DNA from: Pelagadaptatus aseana
GTDB lineage: Bacteria; Pseudomonadota; Gammaproteobacteria; Pseudomonadales; Cellvibrionaceae
Direction of reading: 5' to 3'
Length of the DNA: 64,000 bases
Assembly (NCBI GenBank): GCA_040365065.1
Contig: BAABNI010000002.1
Location: forward strand, 62,001-126,000
The position numbers were made by a program, and so were the translations under genes. The notes beneath the pieces were generated by a model that ran no database searches, was not told the DNA's origin, and saw only the letters and a list, made by a program, of their open reading frames with translations. Below, in pieces: positions 9,638-20,100 of this stretch (the stretch's first letter is position 1; the number at the start of each line of letters is the position of its first letter).

Positions 9638-9675
9638 AAAAAGGCCCCGTTATCAGGGATAACGGGGCCTTTTTG
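9638..9675 (-). terminator. Bidirectional terminator after rplS
   Basis: A perfect 12-base stem (9644-9655 with 9659-9670) has a 3-base loop and is flanked by A6 and T5. On the minus strand it ends the rpsP-rimM-trmD-rplS operon 27 bases after the rplS stop and isolates the kinase gene. Confidence 0.93.
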
Positions 9676-9701
9676 AGACTGGATCTCAGAGTCAGTTGAA
9701 C

Positions 9702-10052
9702 TTAGTTCAGCTTCTCTTTGATTCGAGCAGCCTTACCAGTCAGCTCGCGCAGGTAGTACAGCTTGGCCTGACGAACGTCACCACGACGCTTAACAGTGAT
9801 GCTGTCAACCATAGGGCTGTGAGTCTGGAAAGTACGCTCAACGCCGATACCGTGAGAGATCTTACGCACGGTGAAAGCGGAGTTGATGCCACGGTTGCGA
9901 ATACCGATTACCACACCTTCAAATGCCTGCAGACGCTCGCGGTTACCTTCTTTAACTTTTACCTGAACAACAACGGTGTCACCTGGAGAAAATTCTGGCA
10001 GGTCTTTTTTCAGTTGTTCGTTATCCAGTTCCTGGATGATTTTGTTGGTCAT
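9702..10052 (-). CDS. rplS: 50S ribosomal protein L19
   Basis: Component of the large ribosomal subunit near the 30S-50S interface. The protein begins MTNKIIQELDNEQLKKDLPEF and carries the L19 signature RNRGINSAFTVRKISHGIGVER. Start 10052 is chosen over an in-frame codon 54 bases earlier because AGGAG stands just upstream and the length (116 aa) matches L19. It is the last gene of the rpsP-rimM-trmD-rplS operon. A strong terminator follows. Confidence 0.98.
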   Translation of the reverse strand: MTNKIIQELDNEQLKKDLPEFSPGDTVVVQVKVKEGNRERLQAFEGVVIGIRNRGINSAFTVRKISHGIGVERTFQTHSPMVDSITVKRRGDVRQAKLYYLRELTGKAARIKEKLN

Positions 10053-10153
10053 GTTTCTGCTCCTGGAGTCAGAGGTTAGTAGCTTCACAGCTATTAATGG
10101 GAACAATAGTCGCGCAACCCATGAAAGCCACGCCCCGTAAGTTCCCGGTTAAG

Positions 10154-10951
10154 TTACGTATCAGAACGTTTCTGATACTCATCAAGCAACTGCTGCTGCT
10201 CAACGGTTAATTCTTTGTTTTCCAGCAGATCCGGCCTTCTCTGCCAAGTTCTGCCCAGCGCTTGCTGTAAACGCCAGCGCCTGATGTGCTCGTGGTTCCC
10301 GGACAGCAGAACCGGTGGCACCTGACGACCTTCGTACACTTCCGGCCGGGTGTAGTGCGGGCAATCCAGCAGGCCATCGGTAAAGGAATCTTGCTCTGCC
10401 GATTGAGCGTGCCCCAGCGCACCGGGCAACAGACGAATCACACTGTCCATTACCACCATGGCCCCCAGCTCACCACCACTGAGGACGTAATCTCCGATGG
10501 AGATTTCAGCATCGACTTCCAGCTCTATCAGCCGCTCATCAATGCCTTCATAGCGCCCTGCAATCAGCACCAGATTGTGCTCCGCCTGCGCTAACTGTTC
10601 CGCCAGTGGCTGCCGCAATGGTTCGCCCTGGGGTGACAGGTAGACAACCTGACAAGTGGCATCGTCTTGCTCAGCCCACTGTCTGGCTGCAGCAATGGCA
10701 TCTCGCAAAGGCTGAATCATCATCAGCATGCCGGGGCCACCACCGTAGGGTCTGTCATCCACTGTTTCGTGGCGATCGTGGGTAAATGATCTGGGATTCC
10801 AGATATTTATCTCAACCAAACCCTGTTTTACAGCCCGCCCCGTAACACCAAAGTCGGTAACGGCCTGAAACATCTCCGGAAATAAAGTGACTATTGCCAA
10901 TTTCTTGGCCGCCACTTTACTGGAATCCTCCCCCTTGCCTGCACTGTTCAT
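10154..10951 (-). CDS. trmD: tRNA (guanine-N1)-methyltransferase TrmD
   Basis: SAM-dependent SPOUT methyltransferase that makes m1G37 in tRNAs with G36, preventing +1 frameshifting. Family motifs seen: VTLFPEMF near the N-terminus, DDRPYGGGPGMLM, AGRYEGIDERL, and the trefoil-knot segment SIGDYVLSGGELGA, then DGLLDCPHYTRPEV. The start is uncertain: ATG at 10951, TTG at 10957, or GTG at 10915 behind a GGGGGAGGA stretch. The GTG would give a length closer to E. coli TrmD. Its 5' end lies about 10 bases from rimM, in the order rpsP-rimM-trmD-rplS. Confidence 0.97.
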   Translation of the reverse strand: MNSAGKGEDSSKVAAKKLAIVTLFPEMFQAVTDFGVTGRAVKQGLVEINIWNPRSFTHDRHETVDDRPYGGGPGMLMMIQPLRDAIAAARQWAEQDDATCQVVYLSPQGEPLRQPLAEQLAQAEHNLVLIAGRYEGIDERLIELEVDAEISIGDYVLSGGELGAMVVMDSVIRLLPGALGHAQSAEQDSFTDGLLDCPHYTRPEVYEGRQVPPVLLSGNHEHIRRWRLQQALGRTWQRRPDLLENKELTVEQQQLLDEYQKRSDT

Positions 10952-10961
10952 TGGCAACGAG

Positions 10962-11513
10962 TTAAAACTCGGGGTCCCAGTCTACGGTGATGCTTTGCTG
11001 CTCCAGATCAATTTTGACAACAAATTGGTCCGGAACGTAGGGAATCAAGCGCTCTTTCTGGTCAATGCTATTGGCATCACCCTTCACGACCAGCACATCA
11101 TTGGCACCGGTCTCAAGCAGCCGGGTTACAGTACCCAGATCCTGATCATTCCCTTCAAATACAGTAACAACCCTTAAGCCCTGAAGCTGGTGCCAGTAGT
11201 AGTCACCCTCTTCCAGGTCAGGCATCTGCTGGCGCTCTACGGCCACGTCCACCTGACAGATTTCACGGGCTTCGTCGCGATCATCAATACCTTTGATGTG
11301 AACCACCAGGGCATCACCATGAGGCTTGAAATCGTCGATCTCTACCGATTTAACACCGTGGCGGGTCTTCAGCCACCAGGGGTTATAACTGCAAATATTT
11401 TCCCGCGGTTGTGTATCAGAGTGGACTTTCACCCAGCCCTTGACACCGAATACCGTGGTAATTCGCCCGACATTAATCAGATTGGAGCGCTTCTTGGCGC
11501 CTGATTCCGTCAT
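10962..11513 (-). CDS. rimM: Ribosome maturation factor RimM
   Basis: Binds S19 and helps mature the 30S head. The N-terminal RimM domain starts with NVGRITTVFGVKGWVKVHS. A C-terminal PRC-barrel (about 95-180) contains DYYWHQLQGL and ends in the typical LIPYVPDQFV...ITVDWDPEF. The length of 183 aa is normal. It lies between rpsP and trmD in the conserved operon. Confidence 0.97.
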   Translation of the reverse strand: MTESGAKKRSNLINVGRITTVFGVKGWVKVHSDTQPRENICSYNPWWLKTRHGVKSVEIDDFKPHGDALVVHIKGIDDRDEAREICQVDVAVERQQMPDLEEGDYYWHQLQGLRVVTVFEGNDQDLGTVTRLLETGANDVLVVKGDANSIDQKERLIPYVPDQFVVKIDLEQQSITVDWDPEF

Positions 11514-11546
11514 CAGTTAATGCCTGCAGGGCGATTGCTACTTAAA

Positions 11547-11792
11547 TTAAGCAGCTTCTTGATCTTTCAGCAGCTTGGCAACGCGCTCAGAGCACTTGGC
11601 ACCCTGGTCTACCCAGAACTGAATGCGGTCGTTATCAACGCGCAGACGCTCTTCCTGACCACGAGCAACTGGGTTGAAGAAGCCAACGCGCTCGATAAAA
11701 CGACCGTTACGGGAAGAACGGCTGTCAGTTACAGTCAGGTGGTAAAAAGGACGCTTCTTGGAGCCGCCACGAGCTAAACGAATGGTTACCAT
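11547..11792 (-). CDS. rpsP: 30S ribosomal protein S16
   Basis: Small-subunit assembly protein. It begins MVTIRLARGGSKKRPFYHLTV and contains RFIERVGFFNPVARG, both diagnostic of S16. The length of 81 aa matches the family. It is the first gene of the rpsP-rimM-trmD-rplS operon. The 205 bases upstream contain the ffh terminator and presumably the operon promoter. Confidence 0.98.
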   Translation of the reverse strand: MVTIRLARGGSKKRPFYHLTVTDSRSSRNGRFIERVGFFNPVARGQEERLRVDNDRIQFWVDQGAKCSERVAKLLKDQEAA

Positions 11793-11935
11793 TATGTAAT
11801 TCCTGGTTTGTCTACTTAATTAACGCCTTCTGATCCAACTGAAAGCGCAGAAAATTGGTTGTTTTACACAGGCATAGCCTGCGAAAGGCGCGGTATTTTA
11901 ATGGAAGCACCTAAACTTGTCTAACACTAATTAAA

Positions 11936-11976
11936 CAAAAAAGGGGCCGGAGCAGCCGTGCCACTCAGACCCCTTG
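11936..11976 (-). terminator. Intrinsic terminator of ffh
   Basis: On the minus strand AAGGGGTC pairs with GGCCCCTT (one mismatch) around a long loop, followed by TTTTTTG. It lies just after the ffh stop and upstream of rpsP. Confidence 0.8.
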
Positions 11977-11997
11977 ATTAGCAACTGAATTTGCCGC

Positions 11998-13422
11998 CTA
12001 TTTAAAGCCCGGTGGCAAACCACCTCCCGGGAACCCACCCGGAGGCATGCCGCCGGGAGGCATACCACCCGGGCCACCACCGCCCATCATGCCGCCCATG
12101 CCACGCATCATTTTGGCCATACCGCCACCTTTCATCTTCTTCATCATCTTGGCCATCTGCTTGTGCTGCTTCAACAAACGATTCAGATCCTGAATCTGGG
12201 TGCCCGACCCCTGGGTAATGCGACGCTTGCGTGAGCCGTTGAGAATATCCGGGTTGCGGCGTTCAGCCGGAGTCATGGAATCAATGATGACCTCCATGAC
12301 CTTGAATTGCTTGGTCATATTGGCCTGCTCGGCCAGTTGCGCGACATTGCCCATGCCCGGCAATTTCTCCAGCATGGAAGTCATACCGCCCATATTCTGC
12401 ATCTGTTGCAGCTGATCCTTGAGATCTTCCAGATCGAACTTTTTGCCCTTGACGACCTTTTTAACCAGCTTTTCAGCTTTCTGCTTATCGAGCTTCTGCT
12501 CGGCCTGCTCAATCAGAGACAGCAGGTCACCCATACCAAGTATGCGGGACGCAAGACGATCCGGGTGGAAAGGTTCCAGAGCATCGGTCTTTTCACCCAT
12601 ACCCATAAACTTGATGGGCTTGCCGGTCACATGGCGCACCGACAGGGCGGCGCCACCACGGGCATCACCGTCGGCCTTGGTCAGAATGACACCGGTCAAT
12701 GGCAGAGCATCATTAAAGGCCTTGGCGGTATTGACCGCATCCTGACCAATCATGGCATCGATAACAAACAGGGTTTCGACCGGGTTAATCGCCTCGTGTA
12801 ACCCCTTGATTTCATCCATCAGCTCGTCATCGATGTGCAGACGACCGGCGGTATCCACAATCACCACATCGGCAAACTGCTTGCGGGCATGCTCAATGGC
12901 GCCGTTGGCAATATCAACCGGCTTCTGATCCGGGGTAGATGGGAAGAAATCTGCACCCACTTCACCAGCCAGAGTTTCCAGCTGCTGAATAGCTGCCGGA
13001 CGATAGATATCGGCGGAAACTACTACCACCTTTTTCTTTTCACGCTCTTTCAGAAAGCGCGCCAGCTTGGCGACAGAGGTGGTTTTACCGGCACCCTGCA
13101 AGCCCGCCATCAAAATCACCGCTGGAGGCTTGGCTGCCAGATCCAGTGATTCATTGGCCTCACCCATGACCTGAATCAGTTCAGCTTCAACAATCTTGAT
13201 AAATTGCTGACCGGGATTGAGAGCCTTGGAAACTTCGGAGCCAATGGCACGCTTGCGCACCTGCTCAATAAAGGCTTTTACCACAGGCAGGGCAACATCC
13301 GCCTCCAGCAATGCCTTACGGACGTCGCGTAAGGTATCTTTAATGTTGGCTTCAGTAAGCTTGGCCTTGCCGGTTACCTTTTTAAGAGTACCCGTCAAGC
13401 GATCCTGTAAATTGTCAAACAT
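11998..13422 (-). CDS. ffh: Signal recognition particle GTPase Ffh
   Basis: Binds 4.5S RNA and signal sequences and targets nascent inner-membrane proteins to FtsY. N domain at 1-85. The G domain has GLQGAGKTTSVAKLA, DTAGRLHID and TKADGDARGG. The M domain (about 300-430) has the RNA-binding stretch RKRRITQGSGTQIQDLNRLL and Met-rich helices. The C-terminus (about 430-474) is a low-complexity Gly/Met/Pro tail with GGMPPGG repeats, longer than in E. coli (453 aa). It faces away from the CcsA-like gene, with a shared divergent promoter region of 176 bases. Confidence 0.98.
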   Translation of the reverse strand: MFDNLQDRLTGTLKKVTGKAKLTEANIKDTLRDVRKALLEADVALPVVKAFIEQVRKRAIGSEVSKALNPGQQFIKIVEAELIQVMGEANESLDLAAKPPAVILMAGLQGAGKTTSVAKLARFLKEREKKKVVVVSADIYRPAAIQQLETLAGEVGADFFPSTPDQKPVDIANGAIEHARKQFADVVIVDTAGRLHIDDELMDEIKGLHEAINPVETLFVIDAMIGQDAVNTAKAFNDALPLTGVILTKADGDARGGAALSVRHVTGKPIKFMGMGEKTDALEPFHPDRLASRILGMGDLLSLIEQAEQKLDKQKAEKLVKKVVKGKKFDLEDLKDQLQQMQNMGGMTSMLEKLPGMGNVAQLAEQANMTKQFKVMEVIIDSMTPAERRNPDILNGSRKRRITQGSGTQIQDLNRLLKQHKQMAKMMKKMKGGGMAKMMRGMGGMMGGGGPGGMPPGGMPPGGFPGGGLPPGFK

Positions 13423-13598
13423 GGAGAACGATCACTTCTACTACAGAATGGAAAGGCGCAAGTATAGCGAAATTGCGGGCCCCTTTAACAGCAAACAAGC
13501 AGCAATACGCACAAAACATCATCATTACCACCAGCTAATCGGTCAATTGCTTCTATTTATGGGCTTGCTGTGACAAACTCCCGACTCTTTCAAAGGTA

Positions 13599-14432
13599 AT
13601 GAATTCACTCTTTCGCCGGCTTGCCATGATTACAGACATCACAACCCTGATAGCCACCATTGCCGCGATCCTGTTTTATCTGGGCGCTGCCGGATACATT
13701 ATTCGCGCAGTGCGCCATCAGGAAACCATCAGCACCGCCAAAATGGCCGCACTGGGCCTTTGCCCCATTGGACTGCATGGATTCAGCCTGCAACAGACAC
13801 TCTTTATTGAAGGTGGCGTGCAACTGGGCTTGCTGACGTCAGTATCGCTGATCGCTCTGGTCGTTAATCTGGTGGTACTGATCAGCGGCCTGAAAAAACC
13901 ATTGCACGAGCTCTTTATAGTTCAGTTTCCTTTTTCAGCTCTGATCCTGCTCATCACCCTTTTATCGGGCCCCAGCGAAGTGGTCTACCGCGACATGCAG
14001 AGCACTACTATCGTCCATATCCTGCTATCGGTACTGGCCTACAGCCTGTTGATTATTGCCACTCTGCATGTGCTGGTTCTGGCCTATCAGAATCACCAGC
14101 TGCGCCATCACCATCTGACTGGCGTTGTGCGCCTGCTGCCACCACTGCAGACCATGGAATCCCTGCTGTTTGAACTGCTGTGGGTGGGTGAAATACTGCT
14201 GACGCTGGCCATTGCCACGGGCTTTCTGTTTCTCGACGACCTGTTTGCCCAGCAACTGGCTCATAAAACCGTCTTCTCTATTATTGCCTGGTGCATCTAT
14301 GCCATCCTGCTGTGGGGCCGGCACACCAGAGGCTGGCGTGGCAACACCGCCCTGCGCTGGACTCTGGGTGGCTTCTGCGCGCTGATGCTGGCTTATTTCG
14401 GCAGCAAATTTGTTCTGGAAATACTGCTTTAA
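13599..14432 (+). CDS. CcsA/YpjD-like inner-membrane protein (cytochrome c assembly family)
   Basis: Polytopic protein of 277 aa with about eight predicted membrane helices, resembling the CcsA/CcmC (cytochrome c assembly, PF01578) family as found in YpjD next to ffh in many gammaproteobacteria. The central part includes ESLLFELLWVGEILLTLAI and a late KTVFSIIAWCIYAILLWGRH segment matching the family's conserved His and Trp region. Heme handling is inferred from the family only. The ATG at 13626 is an alternative start. The next gene on the same strand is a CorC-type transporter, the usual ypjD-yfjD order. Confidence 0.85.
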   Translation: MNSLFRRLAMITDITTLIATIAAILFYLGAAGYIIRAVRHQETISTAKMAALGLCPIGLHGFSLQQTLFIEGGVQLGLLTSVSLIALVVNLVVLISGLKKPLHELFIVQFPFSALILLITLLSGPSEVVYRDMQSTTIVHILLSVLAYSLLIIATLHVLVLAYQNHQLRHHHLTGVVRLLPPLQTMESLLFELLWVGEILLTLAIATGFLFLDDLFAQQLAHKTVFSIIAWCIYAILLWGRHTRGWRGNTALRWTLGGFCALMLAYFGSKFVLEILL

Positions 14433-14544
14433 ACAGCAAAAAAGGGGGCAAAAGCGCCCAAAACCAGCCAACTCAGACTATTGCGCACGCAGGGATTCTG
14501 CGCCACTATACGCGCTTTCCTAGGTCATACGGGTTTTCACCTCT

Positions 14545-15813
14545 TTGAACAGCATTCCCATTGAGTTCCTGTTTGGAATTCTCGCCATCCTGATTGTCCT
14601 GTCAGGTTTTTTCTCCAGTTCCGAAACCGGCATGATGTCCCTTAACCGGTATCGCCTGAAACATCTGGTAAAAAAGCAGCACAAGGGTGCCATGCGCGCC
14701 TCAAAATTGCTGGAACGCCCTGACCGACTGATCGGCGTCATCCTGATTGGCAACAATCTGGTTAATAACTTTGCCGCGGCCCTGACCACCGTTATCGCCA
14801 TTCGACTGTATGGTGAAGGTGCCATCGCTCCGGCCAGTATCCTGTTAACACTGGCTGTGCTGATATTTTCCGAAGTAACCCCCAAGACCATTGCCGCGCT
14901 CTATCCGGAAAAAATCGCCTTTCCAGCCAGCCTTATCCTCAAGCCTCTGCTGATCATTCTGTATCCGGCGGTCTGGTTAGTGAACTCTCTCTCGAACGCA
15001 CTAGCGAGATTATTCGGAGTCGATCCAAGCAAGGCCGCCAACAGCGAACACCTGAAACCGGAAGAGCTGCGCACCGTGGTGGACGAACACGGCGACCTGA
15101 TCCCCGACCAGCATCAGGGCATGCTGCTCAACGTACTGGATCTTGAGAAAGCCACTGTCGAAGACATTATGATCCCCCGCAATGAAGTGATCGGCCTGGA
15201 TCTGGAAGATGACATTCCCAAGTTGCTGAAACAGATTCGCAACAGCAATCACACCCGATTGCCCGTGTACGAAGGGGACATCAACAACATCATCGGTGTC
15301 TTACATCTGCGCAACGCCGCCCGTTTTATCCATGGCAGCGACGACTCAGTCACCCAGGAAGCCATCCGCCGTTTCACCCGCGCCCCCTACTTTGTGCCGG
15401 AATCCACACCGCTGCACACCCAGCTAATGAACTTCCAGAAGGAAAAACGGCGAATTGCCATCGTTGTTGATGAGTACGGCGACATTCAGGGCATTATTAC
15501 CCTGGAAGACCTGCTGGAAGAAATTGTTGGCGATTTCACCACCAACACCTCGGAAGAGGAATCAGAGGAAATCAGCCCCCTGCCCAATGGCTGGCATCAG
15601 ATTGAAGGCGGCACATCCATTCGCGACATCAATCGCCAGCTGCACTGGAACATGCCCACCGACGGCCCCAAGACGCTCAACGGTCTGATGATGGAGCATC
15701 TGGAAAACATTCCCTGTGGGCAGGTCAGCGCCCAGATTGGCAATTACCGGTTTGAAACTCTGGAACTGAGCGGCAAGATGATCGAGAAAGCCAAGGTTAG
15801 ACCGGTTAAATAG
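14545..15813 (+). CDS. HlyC/CorC family CBS-domain transporter (YfjD-like)
   Basis: Inner-membrane protein of the CNNM/CorC family, linked to magnesium or other cation transport. The DUF21 membrane domain (about 1-190) opens with SGFFSSSETGMMSLNRYRLK. Two CBS repeats (about 205-330) follow, with PRNEVIGLDLEDD and EYGDIQGIITLEDLLEEIVG, then a C-terminal CorC_HlyC domain. The length of 422 aa matches E. coli YfjD. The start appears to be TTG at 14545: no ATG fits between the upstream in-frame stop at 14521 and the conserved N-terminus. Ion specificity cannot be read from the sequence. Confidence 0.92.
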   Translation: MNSIPIEFLFGILAILIVLSGFFSSSETGMMSLNRYRLKHLVKKQHKGAMRASKLLERPDRLIGVILIGNNLVNNFAAALTTVIAIRLYGEGAIAPASILLTLAVLIFSEVTPKTIAALYPEKIAFPASLILKPLLIILYPAVWLVNSLSNALARLFGVDPSKAANSEHLKPEELRTVVDEHGDLIPDQHQGMLLNVLDLEKATVEDIMIPRNEVIGLDLEDDIPKLLKQIRNSNHTRLPVYEGDINNIIGVLHLRNAARFIHGSDDSVTQEAIRRFTRAPYFVPESTPLHTQLMNFQKEKRRIAIVVDEYGDIQGIITLEDLLEEIVGDFTTNTSEEESEEISPLPNGWHQIEGGTSIRDINRQLHWNMPTDGPKTLNGLMMEHLENIPCGQVSAQIGNYRFETLELSGKMIEKAKVRPVK

Positions 15814-15830
15814 ACCGTCGAATACGCGAC

Positions 15831-15870
15831 AAAAAAGGCGAGGCACTGAATAAAGCACCTCGCCTTTTTT
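15831..15870. terminator. Bidirectional terminator between corC-like gene and accA
   Basis: AAAAAAGGCGAGG pairs perfectly with CCTCGCCTTTTTT around a 14-base loop. A and T tracts on both sides let it serve both convergent genes. Confidence 0.93.
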
Positions 15871-15876
15871 GTGCAT

Positions 15877-15942
15877 GTCATCCCGAATGAATATGAGGGA
15901 TCTCTCAACAAGATTCTTCCGTCCTGCGGACGTCAGAATGAC
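15877..15942. repeat. GTCATyCyGA-bounded dispersed repeat
   Basis: A 66-base element bounded by GTCATCCCGA and its inverted imperfect partner TCAGAATGAC, with GAGGGATCTCTC and GATTCTTCCGTCC inside. It resembles the GTCATCC...GGATCT type of small intergenic repeats known from many bacterial genomes. A shorter relative occurs at 50433-50460. It lies between a terminator and the accA 3' end and has no coding potential. Confidence 0.55.
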
Positions 15943-15964
15943 GCTATCAGCCAGTTACCGGGAA

Positions 15965-16912
15965 TTAGTTACCGTAGCTCAACAAACGCTTGTAGCGTTT
16001 CTCCAACAGCTCATCAATAGGCTCGGCACACAGACGCCCCACCTGCTCCACCAAACGTCCCTTAAGAGTCTCAGCCATGGCATCCATATCCCGGTGGGCG
16101 CCACCCAGTGGCTCGGGAATGGTTTCATCGATAATCCCCAACTCCTCCAGAACACTGGAGGTCACACCCATGGCTTCAGCGGCCAGTGGCGCCTTGTCAA
16201 CAGTCTTCCAGATGATGTTGGCACAGCCTTCCGGTGAAATCACAAAGTAGGTTGAGTATTGCAACATGTTGAGATGGTCACCCACACCAATACCCAGTGC
16301 ACCACCGGACGAGCCTTCGCCAATCACGGTGCAGATCATTGGGGTGCGCAGCCGGGACATCACAGCCAGATTCTGAGCAATGGCTTCCGAGATACCTCGC
16401 TCTTCACTGTCGATACCAGGATAGGCCCCCGGGGTATCAATCAGGGTGACCACCGGCATCTTAAAGCGCTCAGCCATCTCCATCAGGCGCAAGGCTTTAC
16501 GATAACCCTCAGGGCGTGGCATACCAAAGTTGCGGGCCACTTTTTCTTTAACGCTGCGACCCTTCTCCTGCCCAATTACCATTACAGGGGTGCCATCCAG
16601 TCTGGCGACACCACCAATAATGGCCTGATCATCACCAAAGTGGCGATCGCCATGAAGCTCATCAAAGTCGGTAAAAATGCGCTTGATATAGTCACCGGAA
16701 AACGGGCGCTGAGGGTGGCGAGCCACCTGAACAATCTGCCAGGGAGACAGATCGGTGTAGATGCTTTCGGTCAGCTTGATGCTCTTTTCACGCAGTTTGG
16801 CAATTTCTTCGGTGATATTGATATCGTTGTCATTACCCACCAACTGCAACTCTTCAATTTTTGCTTCCAGAGTGGCAATGGGTTGTTCGAACTCTAAATA
16901 ATTGGGATTCAT
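15965..16912 (-). CDS. accA: Acetyl-CoA carboxylase carboxyltransferase subunit alpha
   Basis: With AccD it transfers the carboxyl group from biotin to acetyl-CoA, the committed step of fatty-acid synthesis. Starts MNPNYLEFEQPIATLEAKI. The crotonase-like fold shows KGRSVKEKVARNFGMPRPEGYRK (split here as RSVKEKVARNFG and PRPEGYRKAL), LIDTPGAYPGIDSEERG and IGEGSSGGALGIGVGD. The length of 315 aa is standard. It lies downstream of dnaE on the same strand, the conserved dnaE-accA order, with a 285-base gap in which no gene or terminator was recognised. Confidence 0.98.
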   Translation of the reverse strand: MNPNYLEFEQPIATLEAKIEELQLVGNDNDINITEEIAKLREKSIKLTESIYTDLSPWQIVQVARHPQRPFSGDYIKRIFTDFDELHGDRHFGDDQAIIGGVARLDGTPVMVIGQEKGRSVKEKVARNFGMPRPEGYRKALRLMEMAERFKMPVVTLIDTPGAYPGIDSEERGISEAIAQNLAVMSRLRTPMICTVIGEGSSGGALGIGVGDHLNMLQYSTYFVISPEGCANIIWKTVDKAPLAAEAMGVTSSVLEELGIIDETIPEPLGGAHRDMDAMAETLKGRLVEQVGRLCAEPIDELLEKRYKRLLSYGN

Positions 16913-17197
16913 AGTATTGAAGATCCTGATCGCTTACGGCTCTACCAGCTGGCTTCTGCAGTCCATCAAAAGCCCATCAAAAAGTACATCGCGCCAAGGT
17001 AACACAATCACCTGACGATTGTGGGAAAGGCTCGTGAATGTCGGCAATCAGGTCCAGATTGCCAGTCAACAAGGCTTATTTCCCCATGAATTCGAGCGCT
17101 AAGATACGCGAAAATGACCAAGGAGTCGAGGCTCACAATCGTCCTCAGACGCCTATTTTATTGTCGATTTCTTCCCTGCAATCATTCGTGCATCAGT

Positions 17198-20100
17198 CTA
17201 ATAAAGCAACTCTACGGCCTCGCGCCCAAGAAACTCTCGCAACTGTTCCAACAGCTCATCGACGGGCTCCACCCGCCAGCTCTGACCAAGTCGAATCTGG
17301 GCTTTGGCCCCCTGACGCTGATAACTTACCAACACCGGACAGCTACCACTGGCATAGGGTTTCAGGGCTGTCGACAATTGCTGCACGACCCCCTCTCCAA
17401 CCTTGTCGCGGTCCACTGACAAACGCAGTCCTCTGGCCATTTCCGTGCGCGCATCATCCAGATTGCGCACCGACTCCGCCCGCATCTTCAAACCGCCACT
17501 GTACTCATCAAAACTGACCTGACCGGTTACCACCAACAAACCATCCTTGACCAGTTTCTCCCGGTACTCGGCGTAGGTATCGGTAAATACCGCCACTTCG
17601 ATGCGTCCGGAACGGTCATCGAGGGTGACAAAGGCCATATTGTCACCCTTCTTGGTTTTCATCACCCGCAGCCCCACCACCAGACCAGCCACATTCTGAC
17701 TGTTGCGATCGGCCTTGAGATCAACGATGCGGGATGACACCAGATGCTTGATTTCCTTGCGGTATTCATCGATTGGGTGACCGGTCAGATAGAGCCCCAG
17801 CGTGTCTTTTTCATAATTGAGGCGCTCTTTCATACTCCAGGTGCGCACCTGCCTGAAGTCAGCGTAAACATCCTCACCCTCCGCCGCCGTTGGCACCACA
17901 TCGCCGAACAGGTCACTCATGCCGGCATTGGCATTGGCCGCGCTCTGCTCTGCCGCCTGAACGGCTTCTGCCATGGCCGAAGCCATCACCGAGCGGTCGT
18001 AATCGATATGGACCTTGGGACCCAGATTGTCCACGGCTCCGGAGCGAATCAGCGCTTCTAACGCCCTCTTGTTAACGCGACGGGGGTCAATGCGGGCACA
18101 GAAATCAAACAGGTCCTTAAAAGGCCCGTCTTTTCTGGCTTCGAGAATATTTTCAATGGGGCCTTCACCCAACCCTTTGATCGCGCCAAGACCGTAAATG
18201 ATGTTGTCGTCGTCATCCACATTGAAGTGAAATTCGCCACTGTTGACGTCCGGAGGCAACAGCGTGAGCCCCATCTCACGCACCTCTTCAATAAAGGTTA
18301 CGACCTTGTCGGTCTTATCCATATCCGATGACATGGTGGCCGCCATAAAGTGAGCCGGGTAGTGCGCCTTGAGCCAGGCGGTCTGGTAGGACACCACCGC
18401 GTAAGCTGCCGAGTGGGATTTGTTAAAACCATAACCGGCGAATTTTTCCACCAGATCGAAAATTTTCATCGCCAGCTCGGGATCCACTCCCTGACTGGCC
18501 GCGCCCTCTTCAAAGGTGGAGCGCTGCTTGGCCATTTCTTCTGGCTTTTTCTTACCCATGGCCCGGCGCAACAGATCAGCACCGCCGAGACTGTAGCCCG
18601 CCAGCTCCTGAGCGATCTGCATCACCTGCTCCTGATAGACGATAACGCCATAGGTGGGCTTGAGAATCGGCTCCAGTTTCTCGTGCTGGTATTTGGCGTC
18701 CGGATAGGCCACTTCGGCACGACCGTGCTTACGGTTTACGAAGTCATCCACCATCCCGGAATCCAACGGCCCCGGGCGGAACAGGGCCACCAGTGCGATC
18801 ATGTCTTCGATATTATCCGGCTGCAGCCGCTTGATCAGATCCTTCATACCCCGGGATTCCAGCTGGAACACCGCCGTGGTTTCTGCCGCTTTCAGCAGTT
18901 TGAAGGTTTTGGGGTCATCCAGAGGAATGGCTTCAATCACCAGCGGCTCTTCACCCTGCTTGGCCCGCCGCTTATCGATCATGGCCTTGGCCCAATCGAT
19001 GATGGTCAGAGTTCGCAGCCCCAGAAAGTCAAATTTCACCAGTCCCGCGTCTTCCACGTCCCCCTTGTCGTACTGGGTGACCAGGCCACTGCCGGTTTCA
19101 TCACAGTAAAGCGGCGCAAAGTCCGTCAGTACCGTCGGAGCGATCACCACGCCCCCCGCATGCTTACCCAGATTCCGGGTCAAACCTTCCAGTTGCAGCG
19201 CCACACCCCAGATTTCCTGAGCTTCGGTATCGGTCTCCAGAAACTCCACCAACATGGGTTCTTCTTTCAACGCCTGATTCAGCGTCATACCCGGCGTCGG
19301 GGGGATCATCTTGGAAAGCTTATCGGCCAAGCCATAGGACTTGCCCTGTACCCGCGCCACGTCACGTACCACCGCCTTCGCGGCCATGGTTCCGAAGGTG
19401 ACGATCTGGGATACGGCATCACGCCCATAGGTATCGGCGGTGTACTGAATCACCTGCTCGCGCTTATCCATGCAGAAATCGACATCGAAATCGGGCATGG
19501 ATACCCGCTCCGGATTCAGAAATCGCTCAAACAGCAGATCGTATTCCAGCGGATCGAGATCGGTAATCTTCTGCACATAGGCCACCAGCGAGCCGGCACC
19601 GGAACCCCGCCCCGGTCCTACCGGAATATCGTGATCTTTGGCCCACTGAATAAAGTCCATTACGATCAGGAAATAGCCCGGGAATCCCATCTGCATAATG
19701 ATGTTCAGCTCGAACTGCAGACGCTCAATGTACAACTGCTTGGTTGCCGGGAAATCCTTGGCGTTCACATCAAACAAAAACGCCAATCGTTCATCCAGTC
19801 CTTCGTAAGATATTTTCTGGAAGAATATATTGGTACGCAGCATATTGGCGTACTCGGGCTCGGATTCGCGTCCCTGCCACTTCTCGGCCATGGCCTTGCT
19901 GGCAAAATCCGACAGGGTGTCATAGGGAATGTTGTTCTGGAAAAACGGGTCCTGCTCAAAGTCATCCGGAATCGGATAATCCGGCAGATAGTAGGTACCC
20001 AGCTCGATATCCAGCGAACAGCGTTTGGCGACCTCAACGGTATTGGCCAGCGCCTCGGGAATATCACTGAACAGCTCCGCCATTTCTTCTGGCGAACGCA

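Noticed and set aside
12010..12090. Gly/Met/Pro repeats at the end of ffh as a separate repeat element
   Set aside because: They are the in-frame low-complexity tail of the Ffh M domain, common in this family.
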